Source: Sycon ciliatum (lineage: Eukaryota > Porifera > Calcarea > Leucosolenida > Sycettidae). From it: a DNA stretch of 64,000 nucleotides. The position numbers and the translations under genes are program-made. The stretch's first letter is position 1; every line of letters begins with the position of its first letter. The notes beneath the pieces were generated by a model. It was not told where the DNA came from. It ran no database searches and saw only the letters and a list, made by a program, of their open reading frames with translations. Of the stretch, positions 12,653-27,600 are shown piece after piece. The stretch lies in assembly GCF_964019385.1 (NCBI RefSeq), contig NC_088643.1, forward strand, positions 49,761,900 to 49,825,899, written 5' to 3'.

Positions 12653-15600
12653 TGTGTGTGTGTGCGCGCGCTTGTACATTGTGTGTATATATGTGGTTTA
12701 GGACCAGCAATCTTCATCTCTCGACTCAGAACTGGACTACACCGAGCTGCAAAGAGAAATACAGAAGCTCCAGGTTAGTTGCATTTCGACATTGCCTACA
12801 CACTCTGTCGTATGGGCACACGAGAATCAGTTTATCTATTGCAAGTCAAGCATTCTCTACCTATATCACCAAGCACTCTACCTCTTGAGAGAAGACTTTG
12901 CAACAACCCTAGTACACGTATTATTCAATTGTGCTTAGTTGCCATTCACTATACAGTGCTGGTGCCATATTTGTTTAGTTCCTTCTTTTCTTTTCTGTTT
13001 ACCAAAAATGAACAAAGAACTGTACACTAACATCAAACGATGACCACGAGCCTTGACAAATGGGGGCAAGCAAAACTAGACTTGGTGCTGAACTCTCTTT
13101 TGGTGCAACAATCTGCGGCTTGCAGGACCTGGAAGGTTTGATGCATCGCCTGGAGAATAGCATCGTGAAGATCTGCAGACTGCTGGACTTGGATATTCTG
13201 AGGGTGGAGTCCGTTGCTGCTCCCGAGATGAAGAAGTACACGTGCAAGATCCGGCTTTGGCAGTGCATTGTCGATGATGTCCAGGTGTTTCTACCAGGTA
13301 CTTTCATACTACTTTGAGTGGTTTCTAATGATTTGTGCATGCTGCATATACAGGGTGGGCAATCAACATTGCGGCCAGTTGTCACTTTTGATATGGCATG
13401 CGAAGAATGTTGCTGCTGGTAGCTTGTTGTATGCCCTAGGTTGATGCAAGATTAACTCAAGGTTGAAATTTAATAATTAGTGAAATGAGCATTTCCAGGG
13501 CTATTTGTGCATTCCTGTCATATATCTGACGCAGTTATGCGAGTGGTAGTGGTTGCACATCCTTTCATCGTCATTTAACCCTTTGGGGCCCATAGTACGG
13601 ATATATCCGTACCAGTGTACAGTGCATACTTTTCATAGCGCAACCTGGCGTAAGTCGGCTGTCCCTTGACCGAATCGGACAATCGAAAGGGCTATCGACA
13701 TTAAAATTGTCTCAGCTATCGGCTCGAAAAAACCCGAAAACGATCCGAGTTCGGAGAGCGGAGATACGAGACTCGAACTAAATTCGCTCAGCAGAGTCAA
13801 CTCGAGCGCGTGCATTTTGAACTCATTTTTAGGGGTTTTCCCTGACGCGCGGCCCACGCAGCTACAGATAGTTCACGTCATCGCAAATGCATGTTTCTCA
13901 GCTCTCCAGTAAAAAGAAGTTGAGCGATCTGCGATGCAATTAGTTGAAATGGCAGAGAATTTGAGTTGGGCGCTCCCAATGCTGGCTTTGGAGCGCCGTA
14001 TCGCGCTGCGGCGCTGGTTCTGTGGATCGAGTGACGTGTTGCTGGCTATCGCTGTGTTCCTCTGGCCAAGAGCTTTCCAGAAAGCCCAAGATCACCAAAA
14101 TCGGCCAAAGGACACCAAAGTTACCAGATAAGTACCTGGGCTTGCGTATGCAGTGCATTTCTTGAAATAATTGTGGGCCCTAAAGGGTTAAGAGGTATCC
14201 GATCAAGCAGCTGTCTTCCTTGTATCATGTTTAGGTTGGCGGAAGCGATTGGAATTCTACTCCATGAGCAGTCCTTTGCGAGATGAATTGAACCGAGCAG
14301 CTGTGCTGATCCAGGGTAACGATGCGTTCACTGGACCACTCCAGGTCATACAGAGCCAACTGGAGAATCTTCAGGTACGCCCCTTTTTCTGAATCTGTAT
14401 TTGAAGTTGAATATTTGATGGCAAAGGAATATGTAGAGCGCTCTGGGAATCTTTTCGTATCAGCCCTACCCCTTCCAACTTTAGTAATATTCCTCGTAAT
14501 TGTAAACCACCACTGCTCTGAGACACTGGCCGACTGGCTGTTTCGTGGGCTATTGCTATGGTCATTGATTTATTCTCGGAATCCTATCTAGCGCCTCTGG
14601 AGGACAGAATGAATGGATGGGTATTTTTTATTCTTCTCTTCCCCAGAGTACGAAAGAAAAGTTGGAAAAGATGAAAGCTGACTTCAACAAGTTGAATGAA
14701 GTTGCTGAGGACCTCGCTGACCTTGGTGTTGACTTTGACCAGGAAGGTGCCACACTGCACAGGCTGGAAGCTGTATTGCTGAGTTTGGAGACGACTTGCA
14801 CTAAAGGACGTGAAAGACTTGTCCCACTCGTTGAGGAATGGCGATATTTCACCGATGAGATGCAGCAGGCATGGGACGACGCCGCATGCGCCCGTTCCAA
14901 CGCCGAAGAACTGGTCGGTCGAATTGAAAAGGAGCCGGACGCAGCAGAGTATACGTCACTGGCATTCGATGTACAGGTGAGTAATCTCTCTGACTCTCTT
15001 CCAGGGATTGGGGGCCTGCTCTTGATGCGTTATTTTGTCAGATAATTGATATCTGACTTAATCAAGGAGAGGTATGGATTTGATTATTGAGTGTCAATTT
15101 TTGGCCTCATGTCAAAGCCAGAGTGCAGAACCATTTGTTTATGCAAATTTATATGATCCTCACCCCTGTACTTCAGAAGTAATGTATTTGATCTGCATCT
15201 GGATTGCCATTCATGTTTCCACTGTGTATTTCTTTTTGCAAGCAACCAAGCCGTGTATAGCTGAATAGCCCGCTATTGATCTTACAATGCGACCCTGTCT
15301 ATCTTGTGCACAGTCTGTTGTCTCCAAACACGATGATGTGCTGCACGAATCAAGAAGATTGAAGACAAAGTTCGAAGACGAGTTGCATCCGGGATGCAGG
15401 GAAGATGATGCGCTGGTAGTCACAAAGCAGCTGCAGGATCTCAGCGAGATATGCGAGAGCCTTGGTCGGAAGGTGAGGATCTTTCTGCGACTGCGATGTT
15501 GAAGATATTAGACGGCACCAATATTTGAATTCAATGTTGCAGGAGTGCGAGGCTCTGTTGGAAAGTCACATGTTCTTGCGTTCCATTCTTCGCCCAGGTT

Positions 15601-18600
15601 GTTGTATAGTATCAGTGTGCTTACTTGTCTGTCTTCACAGCTTTGTTGACATGACAGCCTTACTCAAATGTGACAATGCTCACCAATCTGTGCGGTTGTT
15701 CTTTTGTATTCATCTGCAGTCCCAGTGGCTATGCTTTACGCCTCTAATCTGGGTTGCTCGATCACGCAACTTACTCAATGAGTTGAAGTGGTGGTTGCCG
15801 AATGACTGTGGCCCGAATGAACGGTTCTTGCAGCAGCTTGAGGTCAGTGAAAGTGGTCATGTGAAGTTGGCCTCCCTTTGGTTGAGAATCTTGCATTGTA
15901 AAATTAAAGTACTGGTTCATTGTTGTATCGATTGCTGCAAGAAAAGTCTTCGTTTCATTCACAGATCTTGTTATTAACTAATGTTAGTTTGGCTCTTTTT
16001 CTTTCTCTTTTTTTTCCTCTGTCTTATATGAAATGAATGATAATTTGCATCATGGCGTCAATGACAGTAATAAGCTAGCAAAGCATAGACTAGAAATGTT
16101 TCCAGCAAGTTCTTGTTCCTGGCTGAGTTGTAGAAACACATTGGATACAATTCTCTCTGAATTGTATCGTTCTCTTGTCAACTCAGGGCCTGTGCATTGT
16201 CTGCTGATTAATACGATCTTTTATTTTGTTTTATTCTAAGCAGCCTCTATGCCATGTTGTGTTCGTGTTCAGATGTATACTGGGCAGACCGCCAGTGTCC
16301 TGGAGCGACTTGCCAGCGACGCAAGACTCTACGGTGAGCACTCGCCTGACCCCCAGAGAACCGCTCCTTTTCTAAGTAAGCTTGCAGGCGGTGCTCATGA
16401 TGCCGCCGCCGCTGCTGGTGACGGCGGAGTGTTCGACAAGGCCAAGATAGACTCTGGCGTGGCGGATATGGCCGTGTTCGGATCGCCGGGGAGGCAGCAG
16501 CTGGACCCGGCCGACGACAGCCTTCTCGGTTCGCCGCAATCCCCGTCCAATGGAGGACATGCGCTGGGCGACCGTAGCTCTTCGCCATCGTCGCCGTCCA
16601 TCCAGGTGACGCCCACCGACTCGCCGGCTAGATCAGCTGAAGCCACCACGCCTGTGCGCAGTGGCAAATCTGTCGTTCCACATCTTGTTGTACCATGTAC
16701 GTTGCTGTTGCCTGCTAGACAAAAGTGGTCAAATTTGTTGCGTGTACTTTTACTTGAAGGACCACGGCCCCTGATATGAATCTGTGCATAACCCCCACTT
16801 TTATTGGTTGGAATGGGAAATGATTAATTTGAAAAACTTGGCATATCTTTGCCTAATGGCTAAGCAAATATCCTATCCTGTCAACAATATTGCTAGAGTT
16901 GGTTATGGGCAAGTCTAGTCCGTGTCCCAACAAAACCGATAAACATAGCTACCACGCAGCAAAATAGTGTTATGCGTGCTGTGCAATTTATTCATGATCT
17001 TCCCCGCCAAGATTTTGGGTCAGGAGTGGAGTCACAGTTCCAGCACTAGTAGCAGGGTGGGGTAGGGGTAGAACGACTCAACGTGATCCAGTTTGCAATT
17101 TGCTCACTCCCAAGAGTTCATGAGTAACTAGCTGGGTCACTTTCTAAAGACTGTGGAACACGTGACGTTTTCTTGTGTTCATCTCCTAAGGCAGACACTG
17201 TTTGCGTTCCTCCTGTTTTCTCTTGATACAGTATTTTCACTATCTGAATTTTTATTTGATGGTGATGTTTGAGAAGCTACTATGCCATCTCAGCATGCTT
17301 TGAGACCTGATAAGTTTAAACGTGCATTGGCTTCCATCTTACGTTGGTATGTGTTTTGCTCCGTTGCAGCACCCGAGCAGAGACAACAGGACTCGGAGAC
17401 GGAAGCAGAAGTGCGTAGGATTGCGGCATCGTTTGACCTAGTCACCGCCGCCGCATCCATCTGGGAAATTCAAGCGAATCTGCACGCTGACCTCAACAGG
17501 CGATTATCCCACTTGGAGCAGGCCGTGCGGGACTGTGAAGACATAGCTGATCTTGAAATGGCCGATGAAAAACTGACCTATCTCTCTCAGTGTGACGAGC
17601 AGGTAGGAGAAGTCCAGAGTTCTCACAATCGGAAATACCTGTGTGACCCTGTCAGCCTCCTATTTGTGTAAACATATGTAGTCTCGATGTGGGTGTTGGA
17701 GGCTTAGCTAGGATCAAGAACTTGATAATGAATCTTATGAACAATTGCGATGTTTCATGCAGTTTCCCCCGGGTTTGGGTAGTTACTTTAGATACGTCTT
17801 TTTTCAGTCTGTCTTCCTACTCTATTTGTATCTCCGCAAAGTCACTCATTCATCTGTGTCACTGCCCCTACAGGAGACGCCGATCATCCAGGAGTGCCTA
17901 CTCGAGCTGAAGAACACCACGGAGAGTGTGGAGATGGGCGAGGCAGAGCTAGCGTACATCACTGTAAAACACTGGAACAACGTGTATGACAAAGTCAATA
18001 GCAGGCTCTGCTCCGTGCGAGTGCAGGTGGACGGAGAGCGCGGCCGAATTCAGAGCATGGTTGGTGGCTATTTTTCTTCTAAAAGCAAATCCCATGTGGT
18101 CTGTGCTAGGTTGACTTAGACTCTGATTGTGACTGTTTGCGCTCAGCTGTGGTCTTCTGCACAGGCTGATCACAGTCTTTTGGTCTCCCGTAAGGATCTG
18201 TTGCTCTTGTCTATCTGTTTTACGTCGGCTGACCTTCAATGTTGTACCGACACACATGCATTCCACTGTGTGACCTTCAACGTTGTACCGACACACATGC
18301 ATTCCGCTGGCTTGTCCCCAGGCGTTGCTGCATCATGCGTGTGCGACGCTGGGTGTTTGAACGTTTTTAAGTGTGCGGAATAGCCATTGACCAAAGCCTG
18401 TTTTGCTCGCCTCTGCCCTGTGCAGCTGCACGAACCACTGGAGACGTTCTCTAGGAAGATGACAACACTTCAAGAAACACTGGCTCAGGCTAGGTCATTG
18501 GTCACGGAGTGTGAGGAGCTTGATCCCGCGGACATAACACCTGGTCTGGTTGAAGACGTGGAGGTGAGCAATGTACTGTTGCCTGGTGGACTGGTACAGG

Positions 18601-21600
18601 ATGTTGGTAGAATGTATCTTATAGTTCAATGTAGCTAGTCCTGCCACTTGAACAGCATACTAATGGGGGTAATCTTGGTCACGAAGCTCTTGTAGCCTTT
18701 CCTTCATTTAGTGTTTTGTCTTTGTTGCTAATATACCTGTGTACGGTGTGTTGTATTGATTGCGATATCAATGACTGCTGTACACCACAGCACTGACATC
18801 AATTGCGAGCAGTTCAGGTCTCTTTAGGTGGATGTTATCTATCCATGGTCATGAGATGTGATCCTTATGGTGTATGGTGTGCAGGCAATGTTTGGCTTTG
18901 AGGGCGAAGAGGAGTTTTCGCAGCTGCTAACTGACTGCGAGGCATCCATTGATTCAATTGCCGTATTCTCCAAGAGCGCTGACGTGGAGGACTACGCAAG
19001 ACAGGTAGAGTGGTCATCATGCTCATGCCCGAGCTGCCATGTTACTTATCTCATGTGCATACGAGTACACCATTGTCACGGTCAAGATAATTTTCCGATT
19101 TTGAAGGTACTTGTCACATGCAGAGGCAGTCCAGTCACCGTGCAAGGCCGCTGTTCTGGTGGATGTGCTACCCAACTGTGAAGTGAACCCACCCAAACGT
19201 ATTTGGATCTATGCAAACATAGGACTCAAGTGAATCCGAAAGTCAGCATTGGCATGACTAGCTTGGCTGTGACGTAGCATTTTCAAGCCCCATTGAATTC
19301 ACAACATCTAACCATGTCCAGGCTTCCAGCACCGTCTCCATCACTCACCATTGCATCTATATCTCTCTTTCCCAGCTCGAAGATTCTGAAAGCCTATGGC
19401 AGGAGTTGCGAGGTCATGATTGTTTGGTCTTGGTGAACTTCCACCTGAAGAACAAGACGATGTCTGCCACGCTGGACACATGGAACCAACAGCTGGACCG
19501 TGCCGATGCACTGACGGCTTTCGACCCTCACCTTGCTGACGAGATCGAGCAGCTTCAGGTTTGTTCCTATTTGTGACTCACGTTTACTGTGCTCGCTTGC
19601 ATGGTCTGTCTCCACTGTATCCACAGAGCCATGTGATTAAAACTGATTGATTGGACAATGTGTTAGTTATCCAGCCACTGGTGCCTAGTGTCACCAAAAC
19701 GCTAGGACCACAGTCTGAATGATAGTCATCATCTGCTGCTGGTGGGCTTTGTGATGCAAGGAAGATTATATAAGTATCTGGCGGCTCACACATACTGCAA
19801 CCTTGGGGCATACACATACGATGGCCTGGCCAACTGGAATGTAGGACGACATTTATTTAGTTAAAAGAAAAACAAGGATACTAGAAGAACTGTCAAAAGA
19901 CCGACAGTTGGGAAACCATCGAGAACGTCCACCTGCCTATTAGTGTTGCTCCGCTCTGGTGGGCAAAGGGGTGATTGAGTGCTGGACTGCATGCTGAGCA
20001 CAAGCTAATAGCTCAGTCAAATGTTTATGAGAGTAATCCTTGGTAGGGAGGGAACAATTTGGCAAATTTTAAAAATGTGCTTGTGCACGTATACAAATGA
20101 CAGGTGATGAGAAATAGGACGCTTGTTCTGCTATTGATTCAGTTTTCTGAGGAGAAATTTTGCAGTCACATGCCATGTTGTCATAACAATCCCTGCGTGC
20201 ACTCCCCACAAAACTATTTTCAAGCGCTTAGCTTTGCTCCACAGAGGGTTTCGCACAACTTCTCACTCGGGACTTGTAATCAGTCACAAGTAGATAGCTG
20301 CACACTCGGATATGCGAGCCTGGTTTCTGAGTAAAACAGGACCAAGAGATAGAAGAGCACCATGGCTTCGCTTGCTAAAGTGCCAGCAGAGAACATGACA
20401 ATGAGCGTGAAAGAGGCACGCTAGATACGATGCTGTACGCGGTCCGCTTCTGAGGCTCGTGGCCACAGAGCACCTCGGCCAACAGGCAGGAACCAGGTGT
20501 GGCTGAGTCGATGGGGAAAGAACATCCTTGCACCCATAATATGCATCAGTCTGTACCAACCAGAAACTCTGGCCTTGATATCCATTTGGCATCGTCCGCT
20601 GCTATCATGGCAGTTCCATGCTGAACAATATGACTGTATCTTGGTAGTACTTGGTACGTCATTAAGTGATAATGTTCTACTAATTGTTACCATAGGCATG
20701 GCATGCCACTTGATCGGACCACCCACAAGTATAAGCCCGTGCCCATGCATTGGCCCAGATGATGGGTGCACCGTGACACGGGTGTCTAACATTGGCGCCA
20801 GCCTGCGAGCTAGAGCGAAGCCAATGTTACTCTATTTCTAAGCGAAATCAAAATGGCAACTCGTGACTGGTCATGTTACTCAGCGGTCATCCGTCAAACA
20901 TTTGGGCAAGAAGAGTGAAGTAATCAGTTTGCTTGTACTGCAAGCCGTTTTTTGTTTTTTTCTGGCACTGTCGTCCTTTTTCGCTGAGCCTAATTTTAGA
21001 CTTGCAGGCTTGGCGGAATATGTAGAACTGGCTTGGAGCTGATTTTGAAGCGAAAACGAATGGAGAGAGGAGCTTGAAGACGAGCAATGGTGATTCTGAC
21101 AACGATGTCCTCTCAAGATGCCAGGAATTGCCTGCTGGAGATGGAGGCATCATGGCCGCCATCATCGCCCCATATGGGGCCATTCAGGCATTGCATTAGG
21201 AACCCCATGCACCACCATGCTGATTATCATGTGATATGTCATAAGAAGGATTTTGACAAGAAGAAGTATGATGCGAGAAAGTTTAAGTCCCTATGGAGTT
21301 TATTTGTATGGCCCTACACTGCTACAGATCAGTATGGATCATTACCATGATTACTAGGACTGGGCATATATGGGGAAGTCGATTTCGTGTTTGAATTACC
21401 CGCCTTGTTATCATGGTAATGCAACCGATACCGTTAAAATACCGATTACAGATCGGGGACAGACCGAGGCCAGCACTCGCACGACGTGCAAGGCAAGACT
21501 TGCCAAGACTCAAGAGTGCTAGCGCTATATAGCATAGCGGCTCATGCACCTCGCGCGGCTCATCCCTTATTTTTGGAATCAGATCGTTGATCGTAGGTAA

Positions 21601-24600
21601 ACGAGTCGGATCGTCCTTGTCTTTCGTAGTCGTACACCACTGCACTGCACTGTCACCAGCACTAGCTAGCGCTAGTTTCTCAGCAGCAGCAGCAACACTG
21701 TAGACTGTAGACTGTAGACTGTAGACTGCACTGACTCTACGTGGATCTACGCGTACGCCTACATAAAGATGTATGCTGTGGCTGCACGTGACTGCCGAAT
21801 ATCGCGCGTAAAAGGTTTTACGCTCCGCGCGCGGGGCCGGGATCGGATCGGCTACTTCCAGGTCAGATAATTACGTCGTTTCCAATGAATCATTTTTGAG
21901 AGCGATGGATCAATCCGATCATGATATCAGCGCTCTTCTTGACTTTCTGTTTCTTTCAATGAAAGTCTTGATCAGGACTTGTAGACCTACTTGGGAACTT
22001 ACTTCTAAAGACAAGTGCTATTCAAGATCACGAGCGCTGCTGTGCTGTGCATGTGATGAGAGTTGAAAGTGCTCTAGTGCTCGGAGACAGAGGTCTGTCC
22101 GACTGAGAAGTGAGAGGGAAAGACAACGAGCGACGCGCACTGTACCGTATGCTCAGAGAAAAGGAGAGAACTAAAGAAGAGGTCGATCACCAGCTCCGAA
22201 ATAAAGAACAAGAGGTGAGGGACTGCGAATGATCAGTCAACACATACCGATTGATCAACGTGAAGTGGACTGCCATCGTTTATTCCTTCTCATCTCTCGA
22301 TCATCTCCACTGCTAGTAACCCTCCCGGCACGTTTTGCGCAATCGAAATTATGATTCTGAAGAAGCCCTCGTTAGCCGTCAAATTGTGCCGCCAAGATAT
22401 TCTTGTAATACTGGTCTGTACATATTAGTTTTTCCGAACGATCAGTTCACGATGCAGTATGCAACCGTCCTATTTGAATTAGCGATTGAATCGCTGCTAG
22501 CGATCGACTATTGCCAGTTAGTGCCTGTTGTAGCGACATCCCCTGATTTATTACATGCACTCTTATACCACCTTGGAGCGAGTCTTCGAGTCACAGTTGT
22601 AGAGACCAGTTGGGGTTTTTCTGGAGCTCTGGCAAAGAGGACGATGTACTAGTAACAGCCTCCAGCAGCCACGTGCTGTGTGGGCTTCTGCCTAGATCAT
22701 GGTACACCGGGCCATGTACACCCTTCGAGTGCTTCCGTGCGCTTCATTGGGAGTTCTGAAACACAATATCGAGTATTGAGTGTTGCATTGTTTATTTCCG
22801 GATTTTCCAGAGGAAAGCCTTTCCTAGATGATGACAATAAAATTATGTTGGAAGTGAATAAAACTCAATTAAAATTTAAAATGTGAGGAATACATTAATT
22901 AAATAAAGAGATGGTGATATGCAATAGCGCTATAGCACAAGGAGCAGATATAGTATTTTGAAATCTGCAAGCGCATCTGATACTGTGACGGCGTCGAACC
23001 TGGTGCAGTATGCACCCCAATTTCCTTTGTACAATGTACTAGTAATTGGGTGTTGCCCTGTACCGGTGGTTTGGGATTCTTACGGCCCTCTATCAGTTCC
23101 ATTCTGAATGTTGCATACGTTCCATTGAATCTTGCAGGCTGCCTAGCTGGTCTCAAAAGCTACTCCGCCGCAAGGCAAGATCTGTATTGACACCATTACA
23201 GGTGGCCATAAGTCGCATTCAGCTGAAACAACCTCACAATGAACTCGGAAACACTCGCTGATTCAGAGCTTATTTAAAAATGAAGACGTGACCACATGGC
23301 AATTGTAATGTGTACTCGAAAGGGCCCTCGAATTGCAGTCCCAGCTCTTGGTGGCCAGATGCTACTTGAACTTGTGACAGGTGCACTGTATCTTTTACTA
23401 GTTGACTGGTCGTGCTAGTCAAGTTTGCATCACAGTGTGGTGCTTTCACAGTAATTCCTAAAAACAATCCTCCTTTTTGTCCCCGCAATGGATATTCTCA
23501 TACTAAATGACTGGTATTCGTATTCTTTTTATGTTCTAACTATTTTGATTTCAGGCCCTATTCGGCGAAGACTCGCCGGAGTGTGACTATGCAGTTGGGT
23601 TGCTGGGCGAGTTGGAGGAACTGTGCACGGTAAGGGTATGGGCAGGGCACATGAAATAGTGAAGAGCATAATATTCTGGAGACCTGCATGATGCGCTGCC
23701 TCGGCACCACAAGCAGTTGATACTGTAAGCCGAGTAATTCCAGGCAGGGAAACCGCTTAGTGATTCCCTAGCCAACTTGATTTGGAGACAATGTTGAAAC
23801 AACAACAAATGTTAGTGATGGCAGGCTCAATATGAACTGAGATGTAGCGACTTTGGCGGTACTATTGGAGGAAGTTGACTGCTCCTCGTAAGACTTAGGC
23901 AAACAGAGTTTTAGGTCTTAGTCAGACGGAATTTCCGCATCCCTAGGAACCCCACCACCACCAAGTGTCAAGACTCAAATTCAGCTTGTAAAGCAGAGGG
24001 AGGTGTGTAAGCCAGACTCACCACCAAGTGGTTGAAGACCGACAATCGCATTCGCTGCAGCCATGTTGTCCTCTTTGCCTGGTCACGAGTTCCGAAATCT
24101 CTGTTAGGTCTATGACCACGTGTGTGCATGTCTCATATCACAATCTTCTTATCCCTGTGCCTCTCCTTGCGTGCAGTCATCGACTGCGCGAAGTCAAGAT
24201 CTAGCTCCGCTCTTGCGTGCAAGCGAAAGCCAGCGCTGGAGAGTGCTGGAACACGCCAGTGCCAGCGTACAGCGACTGCAGGAACTCAGCCAGCAAATGC
24301 TGCCCAGTCAGAAGCTAGAGGAGCTGCGCAAGCTTGTTGGCAGGATTGAGGTGGATGTGAAGTCGTTCGGTGCACTCCTGGACAGTGTGGATGAAGTGCA
24401 CGTCGTGGAACACACTATACAGGTGAGCACTGATAGGAAGTGCACCACTTTACATGTCCAGTGCTGTCCAGTGCTGCCGAATCTCCCGCGCTTGCAAGAC
24501 CTGTGGGGTCCTCTGCCGGCTGGATATGAACACTGGGCGTACAGTCATGTATGTGACACACTTCACGCCATGGCAGTCCTGTGCCACTGCCACCAAGAGT

Positions 24601-27600
24601 TTCCACAGACAGAAGAAGTTTGTAAGCCTTTAATGTGCGTAGGCGTTTTAGGCTTACACTGAGCCTTTTTATTCAGCATTATTCTGCATTATTCTGCATG
24701 GGTTGATGCGTCTTCTATCTTTTGGACAAAGCCGCTCTCTTAAAGTCTAGATGACTCATCATCAGTGGCTAAACACAAGTTTCAGTGGAATGTATGATCA
24801 CGAGGGCGGGTCTTTTTGTTGCTGTGCACTGTCAATGAGCTGGATGCGTCGCCTGAAAGCTGACCGTCCGGGTGGTGCAATGTGTTTGAATGCTATTGTA
24901 ACACTCTTGTTCAATTCTTCACTGTTATCCTGTGCTCCAAAGTCTATCCAGGCTGATCTGCAGGCAGCATGTCAGCAAAAGGAAGCTCTCCACGACCAGG
25001 TAGCTTCAAGTGATCTGGACACAATGACTACCAGTATGGAAGCTATCTCTGCTAAGGTAAGGAATATCTGACTGATTGAACACAAGAGCTACTCAAAGGA
25101 AAGTAGGGCTTTTTGAGTGCATTTATGTGTATGTGAAAGGTTACTCAAGAATTGCCCTCAATCTGCTTATTGTTTTGCAGCATCGGGCAGTTCAATGCTT
25201 GTTTGAGTATGTATGGTTGTGCACACAAGGTATTGAGGACATCGGGAGCAGGTATTGCGCGATTGCGGGTGGATGGGTGATGTAATCGGCTGTCCTTGCA
25301 AATACTGTTACCTTTGTTGTAAAATGATGTGTTGTTTTCCCGGGTTTCGGCGTCTTCTTATTCGTCTCTGTCAGAGCAGTTTGCTTTTCCGTCTTGTAAA
25401 TATAAATAATGTAACAAACAAGTCTTGTCCTTTGTGTCCTGCGCCCCGGGGAACGGAATGGCTGAGATTCCGTAACACTTTCCTACTTCAAGTACAACAG
25501 CAATCTCCTTCAAGAAAGACGTAGCAAAGTTGCTAATGGACTCGGATGGAGAGCCAAGAATAAATCAATAGAAAAGAAAAAGGACCAAGAAACTGCAAGT
25601 TACGCTATAATGTCCACTAACACCACCAGTTACTAAACAATCAGCTCATGCGATAACATTGCACGACACAGACCGACTGTACTGACGTTCTACAACTAAC
25701 TGGCTATCAGCTCTAGCACATTTAGGATGCACACTCCAACAGCCTCACCTTCCCCTCCTATGTTATCATGTAACTTAGAACCTTCCAAGTTGGAATGCTG
25801 TTGGAGTGCGCATCCAAGATGTACTAGAGCTAATAGCCAGTTAGTTGTAGAACGTCAGTACCGTCGGTCAGTGTCGTGCAATGTTATCGCATGAGCTGAT
25901 TGTTTAGTAACTGTTGGTGTTAGTGGACATTATAGCGTAACTTGTAGTTTCTTGGTTCTTTTTCTTTTCTATAAAGTTGCTAATTCTGATATTAAATTTG
26001 ATGCATTTTGGCCATTTCAATCATAGGTCAACTTGGAGTTGAAGCGACTCTCTGCATTCCAGAGCATCTGGGCCACTCGATTGACACGCAGCGCCTCACT
26101 TCAGCAGCAGCAGGCAGCATTGCAGGCAGCTCTGAATGGTTTGTCGCAATTCAACAACTGGAACAGCACGTATCGCGCCGCCGTACGTCTCTTGCAGGTA
26201 AGCTTCCGAGATGGACGGGGGAGGGGGGGGGGGGAGCCGGGTCTGGGAATTGGAGGGGCGGCAATGCTTACAAATTGAGATGACGCTTGTGGCCGTAACC
26301 CTTTACCCAGCACCAACAGCAGATTTTGGATGAGTGTGCTCTACCGGTTTAGAGTAAAGGTGTACTCCAGTTTCCGATAGTGTTAACAAGCACAGTGTTA
26401 ATTGTGTGTGTGTGTGGCCGGTATGCTTGTATGGGTGTGATTTGTTTCTTCTCCATTGGCTACAGGGTAGTCCTCAGACTGCGACGGCTGTGGAGCAGAC
26501 GTTCCTCTTGCTCAATGACTGTGACTTCAGTCTACTGGAGTACATCAGTGAGCCATTCTCGGGGCGCATCTCCGACGAAACGCAAGCGTTGGGCCGGCAG
26601 GGCAGCGAACTTCTCCTGATTTGGCAAAAGTGGAAGGATGCGTATCAACTGTGGTCGGACGTCCTCGCCGGACAGCAGACCATCGTTCAGTTTTTGGAAA
26701 GCGTCAAGAACTGCTGCAGTGGTCAGCTGCTAGCCTCGCTGTCTTCTCTGGATCTCCTCAAGGTACTGTAGATTGGTGACGCAGCTATCATGGTGGACAT
26801 GTACTGTGCGTTTGTTTATGGGAAAGCAGCTTCACATGCACGTCAGGCCGACATGCTGTCAATACATCAAAAATCATTGTTATGAAATAAGTCACAGGAG
26901 AAGAATCCTGAAAAAATGTGATACTGATAGATGTGCATGGTCGTGAGATCTCACTTTCTATCCTGCCGACCACAGTTCTTCTTTTTGTGTCGATAGCACT
27001 GTGCGTGCTCTTCTTCTGTGTAGATCTGTGGGAATATTGTTGTGCGTGAGTTGAATTGATGGTCTGTATACTCTTGTGTTGTTTCAGAATCAGTTATTGT
27101 CATACGGCGAAGAAGTAGCTCACATATCCAATCTGCTATCCAACTCTATCGGAAATCTAATACCGGAAAAGTTCAGGACAGAAGTCGAAGCATTACCATC
27201 CGCTTTGAAGCAACGCTACACGTCTGTGAAGGCACTTGCCGATGTCTTCTTTCCAGCAGCAAAGGCAGCCAGTCATCTCCAGGCTAGCATTGCTCAGGTG
27301 ACGCCGGCTGTTACGGAAGGCCTTGCGTGTCTGACGCGGCTAGGAGCTGTGCTTGGGCCTCATGATGCCATTGTTGCCGCACAGGCATCCATGAAGGTAT
27401 GTTGTCTTGTTGCTTGAATTACTAGTAGCATTTCACGGGCATGTACAGTGAGCGAGTGACTGGATCAATAAGGGAGATTGTAATTTGTAGCAAAGAAACA
27501 GAGATGTAGCGGTGTGTATGGTACCGGGCCACAATACTAGTACACTTCACTACGTACATGCACTGTTACAATGTTACATGCCCTTGCTACATCACTCATG

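Noticed and set aside
12418-12888. Long open frames across the GT microsatellite near 12620
   Set aside because: They translate a dinucleotide repeat (Cys-Val or Thr-His runs) inside an intron. Only 12702-12773 has exon-like borders and fits the frame of the large gene.
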